Below, piece after piece: positions 52,851 through 64,000 of a stretch of 64,000 bases of DNA (positions are counted from its first letter, which is position 1; the number at the start of each line of letters is the position of its first letter). This DNA comes from Chelydra serpentina (lineage: Eukaryota; Chordata; Testudines; Chelydridae): positions 38,847,501-38,911,500 of the forward strand of contig JBAIAC010000024.1 in NCBI GenBank assembly GCA_037349315.1. Direction: 5' to 3'. A program made the translations under genes and the position numbers. The notes under the pieces were generated by a model. That model searched no databases, had not been told where the DNA came from, and was given only the letters and a program-made list of their open reading frames with translations.

Positions 52851-53865
52851 GAGATCAGGAGACCAAGAGGGGTTTAAATAAAGAAATACACAGGAATAGG
52901 GGAGCCAGACAAGAAGAGGAAGCATGAGGCAAGAGAAAGAAGGGGTCAGAAGCTGAGTAAGGGGCTCCAGGAGGAAGAAGTCACCCAGCATTTAGCAGCC
53001 TCATAGGGCAAGGGGGCCCTATCTGCTTTCCTGCACCCAGATGGCCCCAAGGGACTATGATCCAACCCCAAAGAAAGCCCTGGAGTGGTGGGGACATGCA
53101 TTTAGTGTCTGTGGTTTGTATAATCTGCACTCTACTGTACTTTAACCATAAAAGAACATAAAGTTGTTAGACTCTGTGCATAGTTTGTCTGTGTTGACTG
53201 CTTGACAACTGCTGTGTGCCCCTAAGAGAGTTAAATTATAACCAGAAGTTTCACACCTTTGGGGTGGAGCTCTGGGAGAGGTGTGTGTTTGAAACAAATG
53301 AACCAAGAACCTAACATAACTCAAGTAATTGCAAATCAGGGTTTACATACACTAAAACAAAAATGGTCTCCCACGAACTTCCCCATCAGTTCCATTCTAC
53401 TAACCTTAGCCACCCACTCATGTACTAATGATCTGTTATCTGTATCAATTATATTAGCCACAGGATCTTATGCAGGCCTTGTCGTAATATGCCTTTCACA
53501 CCTATGGCACTTATACAGGTAGGTGTTATAGGCACTTATATAGGTAGGTAATCAATCTCAGTACAAATTTGTATGGCTATTCTGAACTATGACATTTTAC
53601 TGAAACCACATTGCTTACTTTGATTTGGAGACAAGATCACTCAATATGCAAGAAGTGCTCATTCTGCTGTAACCAGTTACAACTTACTGAAATAAAAAGC
53701 ACATTCCAAGAATGAGCAGCCCAACAAGATTCAGCCAAAGAATCTACTGAGCTTAAAGAAAACTAAAAATTTATCATGTGCTGGGTGTACAGGCCAGGAG
53801 GAGACTTCTAAAACATCTTGGTATGTTAACTGTCTCTTTCTTCTTCCCCAACCCTTCCACTAAAG

Positions 53866-54351
53866 CAGGCCTCCACAACTCGTAAAGTGGCGAGGGCCAT
53901 ATTACTCCAAAGAAAACAGCTGAGGGCCGAAACCCACCGGCCCCGCGGAAACATGCCCCCTCCCCCCGCCCGCCCCGCAGAAACAACCCCTCCTTCCCCA
54001 GAGCTGGGGTGTGGAAGCCTGTAGAGGGGGAAAGAAACAGTGTGCATAGGGTGACCAGATCACAGCAGTAAAATAGAACCCGCCCCCTCCCCGCTCGGCC
54101 CCATCATCACACCCCTCTTCACCCCCGCAGGGGTCACTATATTACTGCACACAACAGTCAATCAATGCAGTTGTAGATAAATCTCTGCATTATGCATTTT
54201 TGTATAACTTTTATATGACTTTGTATTGAGCCTTGGTAATATGTTATAGTGGGCCCCTAAGGTAGTATAATTAACTACCCCGCCACTTGCCTACTCACCC
54301 CCCTGCGGGCCGCACAGTGAGCCCACGCGGGCCGCATGTTGTGCAGGCTTG
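53866..54351. mobile_element. 486-bp hAT element with 8-bp target duplication
   Basis: It begins CAGGCCTCCACAACTCG and ends CATGTTGTGCAGGCTTG, flanked by cactaaag (53858-53865, 54352-54359). It has GC-rich ends and an AT-rich middle. A 'tagggtgaccagat' terminus at 54,049 suggests a further MITE piece inside. No transposase is present. Confidence 0.85.
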
Positions 54352-54675
54352 CACTAAAGTAATCTATCCTCATATTTGAAATTTTAAATATTTTTGATCT
54401 TGTGAACAAAATTCATGAGATTAGGCAATTGTGAATGAATATTTAGAAGGGGAAGGTCACATAGCACTCAGTTATGAAATAAATAAAAACTGACTTACAA
54501 GCCTTCCTCTAGCATGGCAAATTGTGCACAGTTTAAAAACTATACATTTTATTTTGCACTATATCAACTATACTTAACTGACTCAGGGTACAACTTGTTT
54601 CAGTATTACTGCTCTTAACACACTGTAGATTATGGCTATAACTTCATTCATTTTAACAACAACTGGTTGATGAGG

Positions 54676-54829
54676 TTAATACCCACTTCATCGGATGCAT
54701 CCGATGAAGTGGGTATTAACCCAGGAAAGCTTATGCTGAAATAAATTTGTTAGTCTCTAAGGTGCTACAAGTTTTTCTTTCTTATTTTCGTTTTGCTGAC
54801 ACAGACTAACACGGCTACTACACTGAAAC
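54676..54829 (+). mobile_element. Penelope-type insertion with perfect 5' palindrome and hammerhead-like motif
   Basis: A 154-bp insertion lies between 13-bp duplications ctggttgatgagg (54663-54675) and ctggttgacgagg (54830-54842). Positions 54,674-54,721 form a perfect 48-nt palindrome centred on tgca, so the element starts with an inverted copy of its own head. The right arm continues CCGATGA, hairpin TGGGT/ACCCA, GGAAA, AGC-TTAT-GCT, then G. This is a hammerhead-like order with core substitutions (C for U at position 4, G at the cleavage position), so it is probably inactive. The 3' end is 'gactaacacggctactacac'. Confidence 0.75.
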
Positions 54830-54847
54830 CTGGTTGACGAGGGACAC

Positions 54848-55160
54848 CATAGGCGCCAACTTCCGGTGGCGCTGGCGGGGCCCCGCCCCCCCCCCCCGAC
54901 GCCGGGCGGCGCGGGGCCCCCCCCCCCCCCCCCGACGCCGGGCGGCGCGGGGCCCCGCCCCCCCCCCCCCCGACGCCGGGCGACGTGGCGCGGGGCCACG
55001 TCTCCCGGTGCTGAGGTGAGCTTGCTGCAGGTCCCAGAGCTGGCGGGGAGCTGGGCGCGAGCCCCGGGGATGGCGGGAGCTGCCGGTGGGTGCTCTGCAC
55101 CCACCAATTTTTCCCCGTGGGTGCTCCAGCCCCGGAGCACCCACAGAGTCGGCGCCTATG
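54848..55160. mobile_element. 313-bp hAT MITE with expanded poly(C) array
   Basis: Same family as 43,717-43,937 (CATAGGCGCCAACTTCC ... GAGTCGGCGCCTATG), flanked by agggacac (54840-54847, 55161-55168). The left half holds about three units of a poly(C) run plus 'gacgccgggcggcgcgggg', absent from the shorter copy. Long open frames here are composition artefacts. Confidence 0.9.
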
Positions 55161-55379
55161 AGGGACACCCAAGCCAAGGTCACTCAAAACACCCTTATCA
55201 CTATGGTTGGTCCTTCCAGATTCTGTCATTACTAATAACATCATCACTCAGAAGTTCATCAATAGATTTTTTTGTCACTTACTTTCTTAGGAGATACAAG
55301 TCTGATTTCTGGCTTAGTCCTTTATAGAAAGAGGTTGTTACACTGAGTTCTGGTCAGAAATGTGACTATCTAGAAGTGG

Positions 55380-55569
55380 TATGCAGTGTTGTTGTAGTCA
55401 TGTTGGTCCCAGGATATTAGAGAGACAAGGTGGGTGAGGTACTATCTTTTATTAGACCAACAAGCTTTCAAGCTTGGCCTGAAGAAGAGTTCTGTGTAAG
55501 CTCAAAAGCTTGTGTCTCTCTCCAACAGAAGTTGATCCAATAAAAGATATTACACCTCGCCCACCTTGT
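55380..55569 (-). mobile_element. Second Penelope-type family: minus-strand insertion with 5' foldback
   Basis: A 190-bp insertion lies between perfect 14-bp duplications ctatctagaagtgg (55366-55379, 55570-55583). On the minus strand it ends 'gggaccaacatgactacaac...actgcat'. The right side (about 55,528-55,569) is an inverted partial copy of about 55,424-55,470 (agacaaggtgggtgaggt versus acctcgcccaccttgtct). The plus-strand arm carries CTGAAGA (55,479-55,485), a hairpin, AAAAGC and TTGTGTCTC, a degenerate hammerhead-like order. Confidence 0.72.
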
Positions 55570-58500
55570 CTATCTAGAAGTGGCACCGTCTAAACCAATA
55601 AACATGTTTATATTCCAAGTGCTTCACTGACTAAAGTAAATTGTTACTACTCCAAACTTCTGTGTGCAACTTCCCCACCCCTATGGGAAAATGAGCAAGA
55701 TTTTGTTCTGGCTCATAGCTGCAACAATTACAGAATCTCTATTACTGGAGAACAACAAGAGTCCAAGAGAACAGAGATTCCTGGTTGAGTTTGTAGGGCT
55801 TGCAATTAGAAAACATAATTTTACTTACAAACTCAACACATTTTATATGGAAGTCACTAGAAAGTAATAAATGTGGACTCCCTAATTTTGTCTTTACAAT
55901 CATTTGCCACAGTCCCAGCCTCTCCAAACCATTTTGACATGGCAGAGGTGGAAGGGCTTGAGGGGGGGAGGAGGAGAAGGTGTGTTTCAAAAGAAGGATC
56001 ATCCATTTTGCTCACCCTCGAATTCTGGAAGTTCCTAGGATGAAAATCTTCTTTCAATCTATACAATCTACAATTTATTTTTGAGATAAAGTTTTGGATT
56101 GAAGCCAACATTTCTGAGTTTCCTGCTGGCGGACGTCTTACAGCTTCATATGTGACACATACTTCATTTCTGACACCAACTGTTTGAAAATCTGGTGTCA
56201 GTGATAATCAACTAATTTGCTTCTAGTTATTGTAATCTGTTAATTCATTTGTCATATAGTAATTTAATTCATTTGTCATATAAGAAGAGCAATTACTCAT
56301 GAGTGCAAGAACAATAACTGAATTATTTTCATGATGTCAGAATATAGAGGTGTGTTATTTATACACTACACTAGATCATTAAAAAAAAGGAAATTTTTAA
56401 AGACAACATTTATTTAGATGAATTGTGGAAAAGTATGCCATCAGATAGCTGCATGACTAATCATTATTTACACATGAAAGAGTTCCCAAACCATAAGCTT
56501 TAACAAAAAAAAAATACAGATAACCTGGTTTTTAATAGGCTGACACACATAATAGGTCAATTTATCCTCAGATACTGGGGCAAAATTCTCATTGACCCAT
56601 TTGATATGCTCTCTAGGCTAAGCTAATTGGCATGTAGCAGGCCAATATATACATCCAATGAGCAATTTTCATTCTGGCACACCAACATCAGATAAAGGGA
56701 CTCCCTATTATCTTCAGTGGAAACTGGATAGTGTCCTAAATAAAAATTTAATTGCAGTGACTTTTCAGAATTCAAAGCATGTGTTTGAAAATAAATAGGT
56801 AGTGAATGCAGTTAATTTACACATTTGTAAAGTATGTTTTTAATTTTTTTTAAATGTGAGTTGTTTTTTTAATGTGTCAGATTGTAAAAATAGACAAGGT
56901 GCATAGCGCTCTATTCCCCCAACCTAGCACTGGGAACAGACCCAGATATTTGATTGTGAAGCTGCACCACAGAAAACAAAATGACTTGATTATGAAAAAT
57001 TGAAAAACAACCAGAATTTATATTCCAAAATTAAAAGCTTCTTCCTTCCCCTCTCTGCCCTAAATTTAAAAACAAAAAGAAGAGAGCAGCAATGCTTGGA
57101 AGATCAGAAACTTATTATAGGCTGCAGCCCACGTATTAGGTGAGCATAGCCAATGCAGTGATGCCTGCTTGAGTCTGCAGAGAACCTGAAACAATAACTA
57201 GGAGACATTAATTGCCCCTTTACCTCAATAAGGACCCCATGGACTCTGCTATTCTGTGGCTGCAGAATTTGCATTTTTCTAAGACACCACAGATTTCAAC
57301 ACTTTTGCCACCAAATTTTCTATTTCGTTGCAGGTGCAGACTGGTACCAGACATAATTTTCTATCTCCCTGTCCTTCTGGAACCTGCCTGCTGCTTCCTC
57401 TTGCTCTCCAGCTTTCCCCATAAGGGGTAATTAGATTAATTACATTGCAGGCTCCCCCATGTTACTCCCCACCACCAGACACCAGAGACTGGGAGGCAAA
57501 TGATGGGGCTGGTAGCCTGAGCTGCCAGGAGAGCTAGCCTGCTATTTCCTGGTATAGATTTGCTGTGGGCTCACCACACCCTTGGTTAGGTCCAACAACA
57601 AGGAAAAAAATGTTGTTTGCATGTTTCCCCAAGGCAGGCCATTTCACGTCTCACTGTCTGAAACTTTGAACCAAAGCAATAAAGATAGTACACGAGACAT
57701 AGCAACAAGGCATATATACAAAGATCTGATAACTACTAGTTGAGCACACCAGCAGATTTAATGATACACAAACCTTAAAATTGCCTTTTGTTTGTCTATT
57801 TGTATTTTAATATCAAGGCCTTCCAGTTTTTGACTGAACATCCAGGTCTGACATGTTATACCATTCAAGCTGTGGTTTCTAACAAATGAACAGTTTGTCA
57901 CTGTTCTTCTGCTTCTGGTGCCTTTTGTACAAACAGCTAACTCTGTTTCACCTTTTCTCAACCTAGCACACTAACGCAACATAAGCTCAAGCATTTGGAG
58001 GTGGAATGAAACACTAGAAGAAATTAAAAACTTGGGTTGGGGGAATAGGCAAGGATGCTGCAATGTTTAATTTTTCCCAATATTCTCAGCTACATCCACA
58101 GCTATGATTTGTTGTTCATAAACAAATAACATTCATTGCCAAACAAGGTAAACCTGCAACAGTCTCTCTTAAATAAGTCACTAAATATTCTGCACGTGAC
58201 ACCTTTAAAACTGACCTGGCACATTGTTAGATTACTAAGCGGTACAATTATGACCCACTGATATTTTCAACATGATGGTACCTACAGAGTAGAAGAGGAT
58301 ATAAGTTATTTTATATTTGTATGTAGATTTTTCTTTTAAATTCCTGAAAATGTCACTATTAAAGTATTGTAACTATGATTTTAAATAAAGTTAGGGAAAC
58401 TTTTTCACATTCAGAATTTATCATTGTTCCAAAACAAAGAAGTGGTAGGCGAGGAGGTTGGTTTTGTTTTATAAAATAATTCTCAATCAAATTAGCTTGT

Positions 58501-59597
58501 TATTTTAACTGATTAATTAAATCTTATGAATGCTTAAAAGTCAGAAGTCACCAAGAGATTGCTGGGTGTTTCGAACTTCCTGCCTCTTCATCTTGAGGAG
58601 AAAATAAGGACAAAGGAACAGCATTTAAAAACTCTTAACTGGTGCAATTAGGGACTCATGAGCATTCTGTAAACTATGACTAGCAAGTAGAGTGCAGTGC
58701 TGCAAATGCATTACAAAAAAGCCAAAACCAAAACAGCACCACAATAAGAATAGTAACTATCTGCCCAGCTGTGACCAGATGTTTTCACGTTACATATTAA
58801 AACCAGGCAGGTCACATAATGATCAGTTGTTTCACAGGTTTTCCCTAGAATGAAGAGGGGATATAACTGAAGGAAAGCTTGCTTACTGAATATCCCTTCA
58901 CATGGGATCATCTAACTTTGCATCCTAGTCTAATGTTACCTCTGTATTAGACTGCAAGCTTCTTGGACCAAATTCAACCCTGCTTAAGTGAGTGCAACTC
59001 CACGGTCTTCAATGGATGTGTACTCCTAACACCAAGGCTAACTTTGGCCCCTTGTCCTATTTATATCTGTAAAGAACAAATCACACTTATGGAACTCTGT
59101 AAATGACAATATTAAATACACTAAATACAATACTATAAATAAATCAATATTTCCACATTGCAATGGCTGAGGGATAGTTCCAGTACAGATCCTTTCAAAT
59201 CCAAATGAACCTGAGGCCAGGTCTACCTATCCAATAGTTTGGATTATTTCCCCTCTTCCCAGGAGTATTGCTGTCATTTAAAATATATGCAGTGGCCTCT
59301 TCCTGCTCCCAAAATTGACATCCATCCATCTAACCTTGAAGGAACCATGATATATAAATGTGTGATGCTGATCACTATATGACAATTTTGTCCCTGTTAG
59401 CACTTTACACCATTTATTGACCTGAAGCTCTCACTTTTCATAGTACCAGGGAGCAAGAGATCTTCTTTTCACCAGTCCATTCCAAGCAACAAAATCCAAA
59501 AAATGAGCCTAGCCGAACAGATGCCAACCCCATCAGTTTGCTACCTATGGCATGCAGAAAAGGCTATTGTAAAGCCTGGATTAATGCTCTCAACTCA

Positions 59598-59843
59598 GGG
59601 CAGGTCTACACTACTGCTTAAATTGATCTAACTTACATTGCCAAGGGTGTGAAAATGACACCCTACTGAGCAATGCAAGTTACAGTGACCTAAATGCTGT
59701 CCACACCGGCGCTATGTCAGCAGAGGTTCTGCCTCTCACAGAAGTGGAGTAATTATGCCAATGGGAGAGCGCTCTCCTGTTGGCATACAGCATCTTCACC
59801 AGACATGCTGCAGCTATGTAGAGCTTCTAGTGTAGACCTGCCC
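59598..59843. mobile_element. Harbinger-like MITE (246 bp) with TCA duplication
   Basis: Perfect inverted ends GGGCAGGTCTACACTA and TAGTGTAGACCTGCCC, flanked by TCA (59595-59597, 59844-59846). The interior has 'gtgtgaaaatgacaccc' and 'gggagagcgctctcc' hairpins. Confidence 0.85.
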
Positions 59844-60003
59844 TCAATCTCATGGATTGGGAGTTAAAAATTGCCAAGAATCTGAAGCAGGACATCATAA
59901 GAGGTATGAGTTGTCTTTGCATGAGCTCTGCATCTGCATTCTTTGCAACTCTGGACATATTTGGCAGGGTGATCTGTCCATGGCGTAGGATGGCTTGTCA
60001 CGT

Positions 60004-60251
60004 GGGCTTGTCTTCATAGAAACACTCAAGAAAATTAATCCAAACTAATGGGAACTGGTTTAGCTAAACTGCATTAAACCGCTGGGTGGACACTCTCATT
60101 CTGAATTAAAGTGGTTTTAATTCAGTTTAGCTTAATTCACTTTGGAAGTGAATTAAATAAAACTGAATGCAGTTTAACTAATCCAGTTTTAATTCACACC
60201 TTTAGCTAATTTGGATTATTTTTTCCTGAGTGTCCCCACATAAACAAACCC
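60004..60251. mobile_element. 248-bp MITE with ~35-bp inverted ends
   Basis: The left end gggcttgtcttcatag with 'acactcaagaaaattaatcc' is inverted at the right as 'ggattattttttcctgagtg' and 'cacataaacaaaccc'. The whole element is largely palindromic around 'ttcagtttagcttaattcac'. No clear target duplication. Confidence 0.65.
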
Positions 60252-61923
60252 AGAATCATCCTCACTTTACAAGTCTTGGATTAAAATCAACAGTTTTTCA
60301 CTGGATTGGGCCCATTTGTGCTGATTCACAACCATGATTCAGCAAAGCAGTTAACCACATGTATAAGAGCTTTGCTGACTTGGGGTCCTGGTGGGCCAAT
60401 TTCTGTTGCTATGAGCTGGAGCAACAAGAGGAAGAGTTATAATCACTTATGACATTCTTTCATAAAATCCTGACCTTATTATCAAGCATTACTTAAAAAT
60501 AAAACCAAAAACCAATGAAACCCAAATATACATAAAGATTAATTTTCACTTTTCAGAGGCTTAAGTATGATAAGCACACTTGATATAGCTTTTTAATGGA
60601 GACTCGGGGCCTGTTGCATATGGCAGGCTTTGATGGTCATAAAAATTATTTCATTGTAATTAATCTGCATGTCCTATTAAAACTAAAATCAGATTCATTA
60701 CTGAGAAAACATTTGTGATTTTTCATCATTGAAGTCTACAAAATAAGACATTGGTTATGGTAAGGTTTGGGACCTTCAAACCTGCAATAGAGGGCATAGA
60801 AGGGAATTAATGGTTGCAATTTCATTACTCATTAATCAATATTTAGTTACTAAAAAGAGTATCTATGAACAGAGAAGGGGAATGAGACAGCTGACATTTA
60901 GAGCAACAGAAGAGTTATCTGGCTTGGAAGAAGGACACAAGAATGGGAGAACTAATGAAACAAAAGATCTCAGTCATGCAATTTGAATGGAATATAGGGG
61001 GTAATTGGGGAATTGAGAGAGAAATGTGTGAGGAACTTCATGGGTAAACCCTGTATTATATGGATTCAAAATGCAGATACCATCTGCTTTTGGAAAGCTG
61101 TCCAAATTTCTGTTCAAGCAGTTGCTGCAGCTACAGCCACTTCTGAAATGTTATTATCCAGGTTATATCATAATGAAGAGGCACTAATTTAGATTAATTT
61201 GGCCTAAAATGCTGCTTACGTCACCTTGTCTCATCAAGAAAAATAACTGAAATTAATAACAAAACTATGTGACATTTATGTGGCCTTTAGGGGAGGGGTG
61301 GAAGGTTGCTTTTTTAATAGCTGATATAAAGGGGGAAATGCTTTCTATGCTAGAAAAAAATCTATGACAAATTTCAATCTGATCTCTCACACACACACTT
61401 TAGCTTTGTGGCATTTTAAGACACTTAAAATAGACGATTATCAGATTATACACATACTTAGCTATGCTGTAATAAATATGGTGGTATAATTATGCATTTA
61501 AACCTCCTCTCAGACAAAAGGGACAGAACTATAAAGAAAATGAAAACCTTCAAATGTTTGGTTTAGTTGAAAGCATTCGAAAATAAAAAATACAAAAACA
61601 AAAAATTATGTTATATACACTTCAATGTTCTGCAGTGTTTTCAGGTCTAGGGAACAAGTATTCAGAACTAAAACTGGACTTCTGGGTCACTTGCTGGTTT
61701 ATTTTCAGGGCATAAAAGAAAAATCATTGTACCTGATAAAACGTGGATATTAGTGCAAATCAATTGCTGAGAGGTAGAATCAGGCCCTATGATGTTTCAT
61801 TTATATACCAAGACTCCTTTACTTCAGTTTGAAAGTGTAAAGGGGCCTTCATGTGGGTATAAATGTAATTTACTCCCACCTTAACGCTGTGTTACACTGT
61901 CCCAGCTATATAAAGGGGCCTTA

Positions 61924-62171
61924 GGCCAGGTCAAAACTAAAAACTGAAATAAAAGTGGTCCAGCTGTATCTCTTAGTGGTGTGAAAAATCCACATACTTG
62001 AGCAACATAGTTAAGCAGACCTAAGCACTGTCTATACCAGGAGTTAAGTCAACAGAAGAATTCTTCCATTGACCTAACTACTGCCTCTTGTGGCGATCAA
62101 TTCACTTCTCCCATCACTGTAGGGAGTGGCTACACTAAAGTGCTACAGCCGGGTTAAGTGAAGATATACCC
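61924..62171. mobile_element. Harbinger-like MITE (248 bp) with TTA duplication
   Basis: Begins ggccaggtcaaaact and ends agtgaagatataccc, flanked by TTA (61921-61923, 62172-62174). The interior 'agacctaagcactgtctata' matches the 14,480 fragment. Confidence 0.78.
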
Positions 62172-62631
62172 TTAGCGTAAATGAGTATCAGGCCCATTAT
62201 GTCAAAATGATCTTAAATAAGAGTAATTCAACCCAGACCATAAATTGTCACTGGAACTTTGAATATTCAATCTGATAACATCTCACTAGTCTTATCTTGG
62301 GTCTAGATATATAATAAACATCCGAATAACCTGCTATCATTCTGAAAACTAACACCGGAACATTCTTGTCCATCTTCAGCTTTATCACAAAGATTGATAT
62401 GCAATATGATGAGATGAACAAAAACAGAATTCTACATGTAAATGCACTGCTTATAGGATGCTAGTTTAACACCTTCAGTGTATTCTGAATAGATCAGATC
62501 ACTGAAGCTACTAACTTACACCAGCTGAGGATCTGGCCCCAGTTTTTTTCTCTCTCTCTCATTTAAAAAAGAATAAGTATCTATTTTCCTTTTGCTTCTC
62601 TGCAAAAGGTTTTTTTCCCCACTATTCAGAA

Positions 62632-64000
62632 CAGGGCTGGCTCACAACATTTTGGCACCTGAGGCGGGGAGTTCAAATGATATCCCCATTCCCCCTCGCT
62701 TGGACCAAAACTTTGAAAGGTCTCAGTTCTGCCTTCTTCCAGTTCTACTCCTCTCATGGTACTGCTCTGCTACCTACCCCAATAAAGGAGAACTAACAAC
62801 TTAAAATGCCTTGTTCAAAAATATTAAGTAACACTTAACTTTCCAACACCTGAACAGCAAATGTAACTTTTCTTGTCTGCATAGTAAACACTGGCATTTT
62901 TATCTGTTTGTATAATCAAAGTGGTGCTTTCCATGCCTTCTTGGTTGCAAAGATTTGAACTGCTTCCTGAAGGTCCAGAGTCTGGGCCAGCTCATGCTCT
63001 ATTGAGATGGCTGCAAGGCCGACCAGCCTCTCCTGTGTCATTGTGGAGCGTAGATTTTTTTTATTAACTTCAGCTTGGAGAAGTTGTGTTCTCCACTGGC
63101 AACTGTTACAGGAAGTGTTAGAAGTATGCGCAGAGCAACAAAAGCATTTGGAAAGAGGGTGGTCATTTTCTTTGTGCACATATAGTCCAGAACAGCCTTC
63201 GGAGTTGATCCTGCTGAAATGTATCTTGAAAGGGCTTTCAGTTCATCACCTAAACCACTTGCATCAATATCGCGCATGTCATCATGTGCCAACACTGTCT
63301 GTAATGCCCTGCATTGCTGGTGTAGGTCTTCTTCAGGTATAGTGAGGAGTTTTGGAATATCATACAACATCCCAAATATACTGCTGTGTTCCTTAAGCTC
63401 CATGAAACGTTCTTCAACTGGCTGTATTGAAAAATCTAGCACTTGGTTAAAAAAATTCAACTTTGAATTGTTGTTTGGGGTCTATTATGGGATTATCCCG
63501 TGCCTCGTAATCAAAATGTCTTCTTCTTCAGTGATTCTTGTATTCTTGAATGGGTGGGAAAATAGCTTCAGTGTGAAGTTCCTCTGCCAACTTCTGTGCA
63601 CTCTTCAGAACGTTTTGAAATCCCTCATCTGACCGGTAAGACTGTAGGTATGACTTTGTCCAGTTGTTCCATTGCTCCAGATATATCAAGGTCAACACCC
63701 TGGAGTCTCTTGCTTACAACATTTATTTCAAACAGTATGTCATGCCACAACACTAAGCCACACAGAAATTTGAAGTTATGTATGTTTCTGGTGATTCCAT
63801 TTCCCTCTGCCACTGTTCTCCCACGAACAGTTCCTGTCATAGCATTATCCTCCATACTGGCAACTATGGCATCATCTATCTTCCCAATTTGGTGTTTGAT
63901 AGGTTTTATCGCCTCCACTCGACTTTCCCATCATGTGGCACTCAGTGGGTTCAGTGTCAGAGAGGATGTTCCCAGATGTTACTTCAAAATTTGCCATCGA
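62632..64000 (-). mobile_element. hAT transposon, right part outside window
   Basis: It begins CAGGGCTGGCTCACAACATT, a hAT-type terminus distinct from the 9.35 kb family, preceded by attcagaa, a possible target duplication whose partner is beyond the window. Transposase remnants start about 280 bp inside and run off the end. Confidence 0.75.
62916..64000 (-). pseudogene. Decayed hAT transposase (ZMYM1-like), partial
   Basis: Minus-strand pieces are: 63,918-63,625 (IKHQIGKIDDAIVASMEDNA, FLCGLVLWHDILFEINVVSK, the RNase H-like domain with its typical LWHDIL segment); 63,460-63,038 (MNFFNQVLDFSIQPVEERF through VTVASGEHNFSKLKLIK); and 63,179-62,916 (NLRSTMTQERLVGLAAISIE), the dimerisation tail. 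The last two overlap in different frames, so at least one frameshift lies near 63,060-63,070, and stops separate the first two. It is related to, but clearly different from, the 9.35 kb transposase. Confidence 0.85.

Larger units (their letters stand above)
51494..64000 (-). other. Probable SLC25A24 intron 1 (5' end outside window)
   Basis: No exon encoding the expected start and first EF-hand was found in these 12.5 kb. The GC-rich patches near 53.9-54.3 and 54.85-55.15 kb are hAT elements, not a CpG-island promoter. Besides the listed repeats, the blocks 51.5-52.0, 52.1-52.6, 52.85-53.85, 55.6-59.59, 60.25-61.92 and 62.18-62.63 kb contain nothing recognised. A mammalian short isoform uses an alternative first exon; no counterpart was identified. 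Confidence 0.6.

Noticed and set aside
53866..55160. CpG-rich patches as a promoter or first exon of SLC25A24
   Set aside because: Both patches are bounded by hAT termini and target duplications, and neither encodes an EF-hand start.
54757..55327. Open frames up to 160 codons
   Set aside because: Produced by poly(C) and CG-rich units of the hAT MITE; extremely biased composition.
57758..57961. Possible alternative first exon of SLC25A24
   Set aside because: The translation has no EF-hand loop and no resemblance to the known short-isoform start.

Overview
The window is vertebrate nuclear DNA. It holds one split protein-coding gene in a large amount of interspersed repeat. The repeat set (CR1 LINEs ending in an ATTCATAG-type 3' microsatellite, MIR-like SINEs, Harbinger and hAT MITEs, Penelope-type fragments, LTRs of the sauropsid kind) points to a sauropsid, most likely a turtle and less likely a crocodilian. 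This is inferred from family resemblance; no marker in the window fixes the species.

Gene: on the minus strand, nine consecutive coding exons between 51,493 and 34,598 encode 414 residues in one unbroken frame. They match SLC25A24 (SCaMC-1, APC1), the calcium-regulated mitochondrial ATP-Mg/phosphate carrier: three EF-hands, then a three-repeat mitochondrial carrier domain. All the splice sites seen are GT/AG, and the exon phases join to 1,245 nt, a multiple of three. The first coding exon (start codon and first EF-hand) is not recognisable in the 12.5 kb upstream and probably lies beyond 64,000. A long repeat-free stretch downstream of the stop (about 31,390-34,597) looks like the 3' UTR. Everything below about 31 kb is intergenic repeat-rich DNA; nothing there looks like a host gene.

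Layout: 1-9.3 kb, sparse repeats, a Penelope-type foldback insertion at 4.3 kb and a 692-bp hAT element with a GC-rich minisatellite at 6.3-7.0 kb. 9.35-13.4 kb, a 4,048-bp hAT transposon with exact 8-bp target duplications and a decayed transposase. 14.5-16.2 kb, a long LTR holding a nested LTR and a Penelope-type fragment. 16-24 kb, MIR-like, Harbinger and Penelope-type pieces and a 136-bp duplicated segment. 24.2-25.45 kb, a truncated Harbinger element. 27.0-30.1 kb, a CR1 LINE with endonuclease and reverse transcriptase broken by only two frameshifts. 30.8 kb, a 161-bp hAT MITE. 31.4-51.5 kb, the gene, with a second CR1, a Tigger-like MITE, hAT and Harbinger MITEs in its introns. 51.5-64 kb, probable intron 1, with a dense insertion cluster at 53.9-55.6 kb and another hAT transposase relic running off the end.

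Most notable: four short insertions (4.3, 35.2, 54.7 and 55.4 kb) each have 12-14-bp target duplications and an inverted foldback copy of their own sequence at the 5' end. Three of them carry hammerhead-ribozyme-like motifs. The recurring foldback suggests that self-primed second-strand synthesis is a regular step in how this family inserts.
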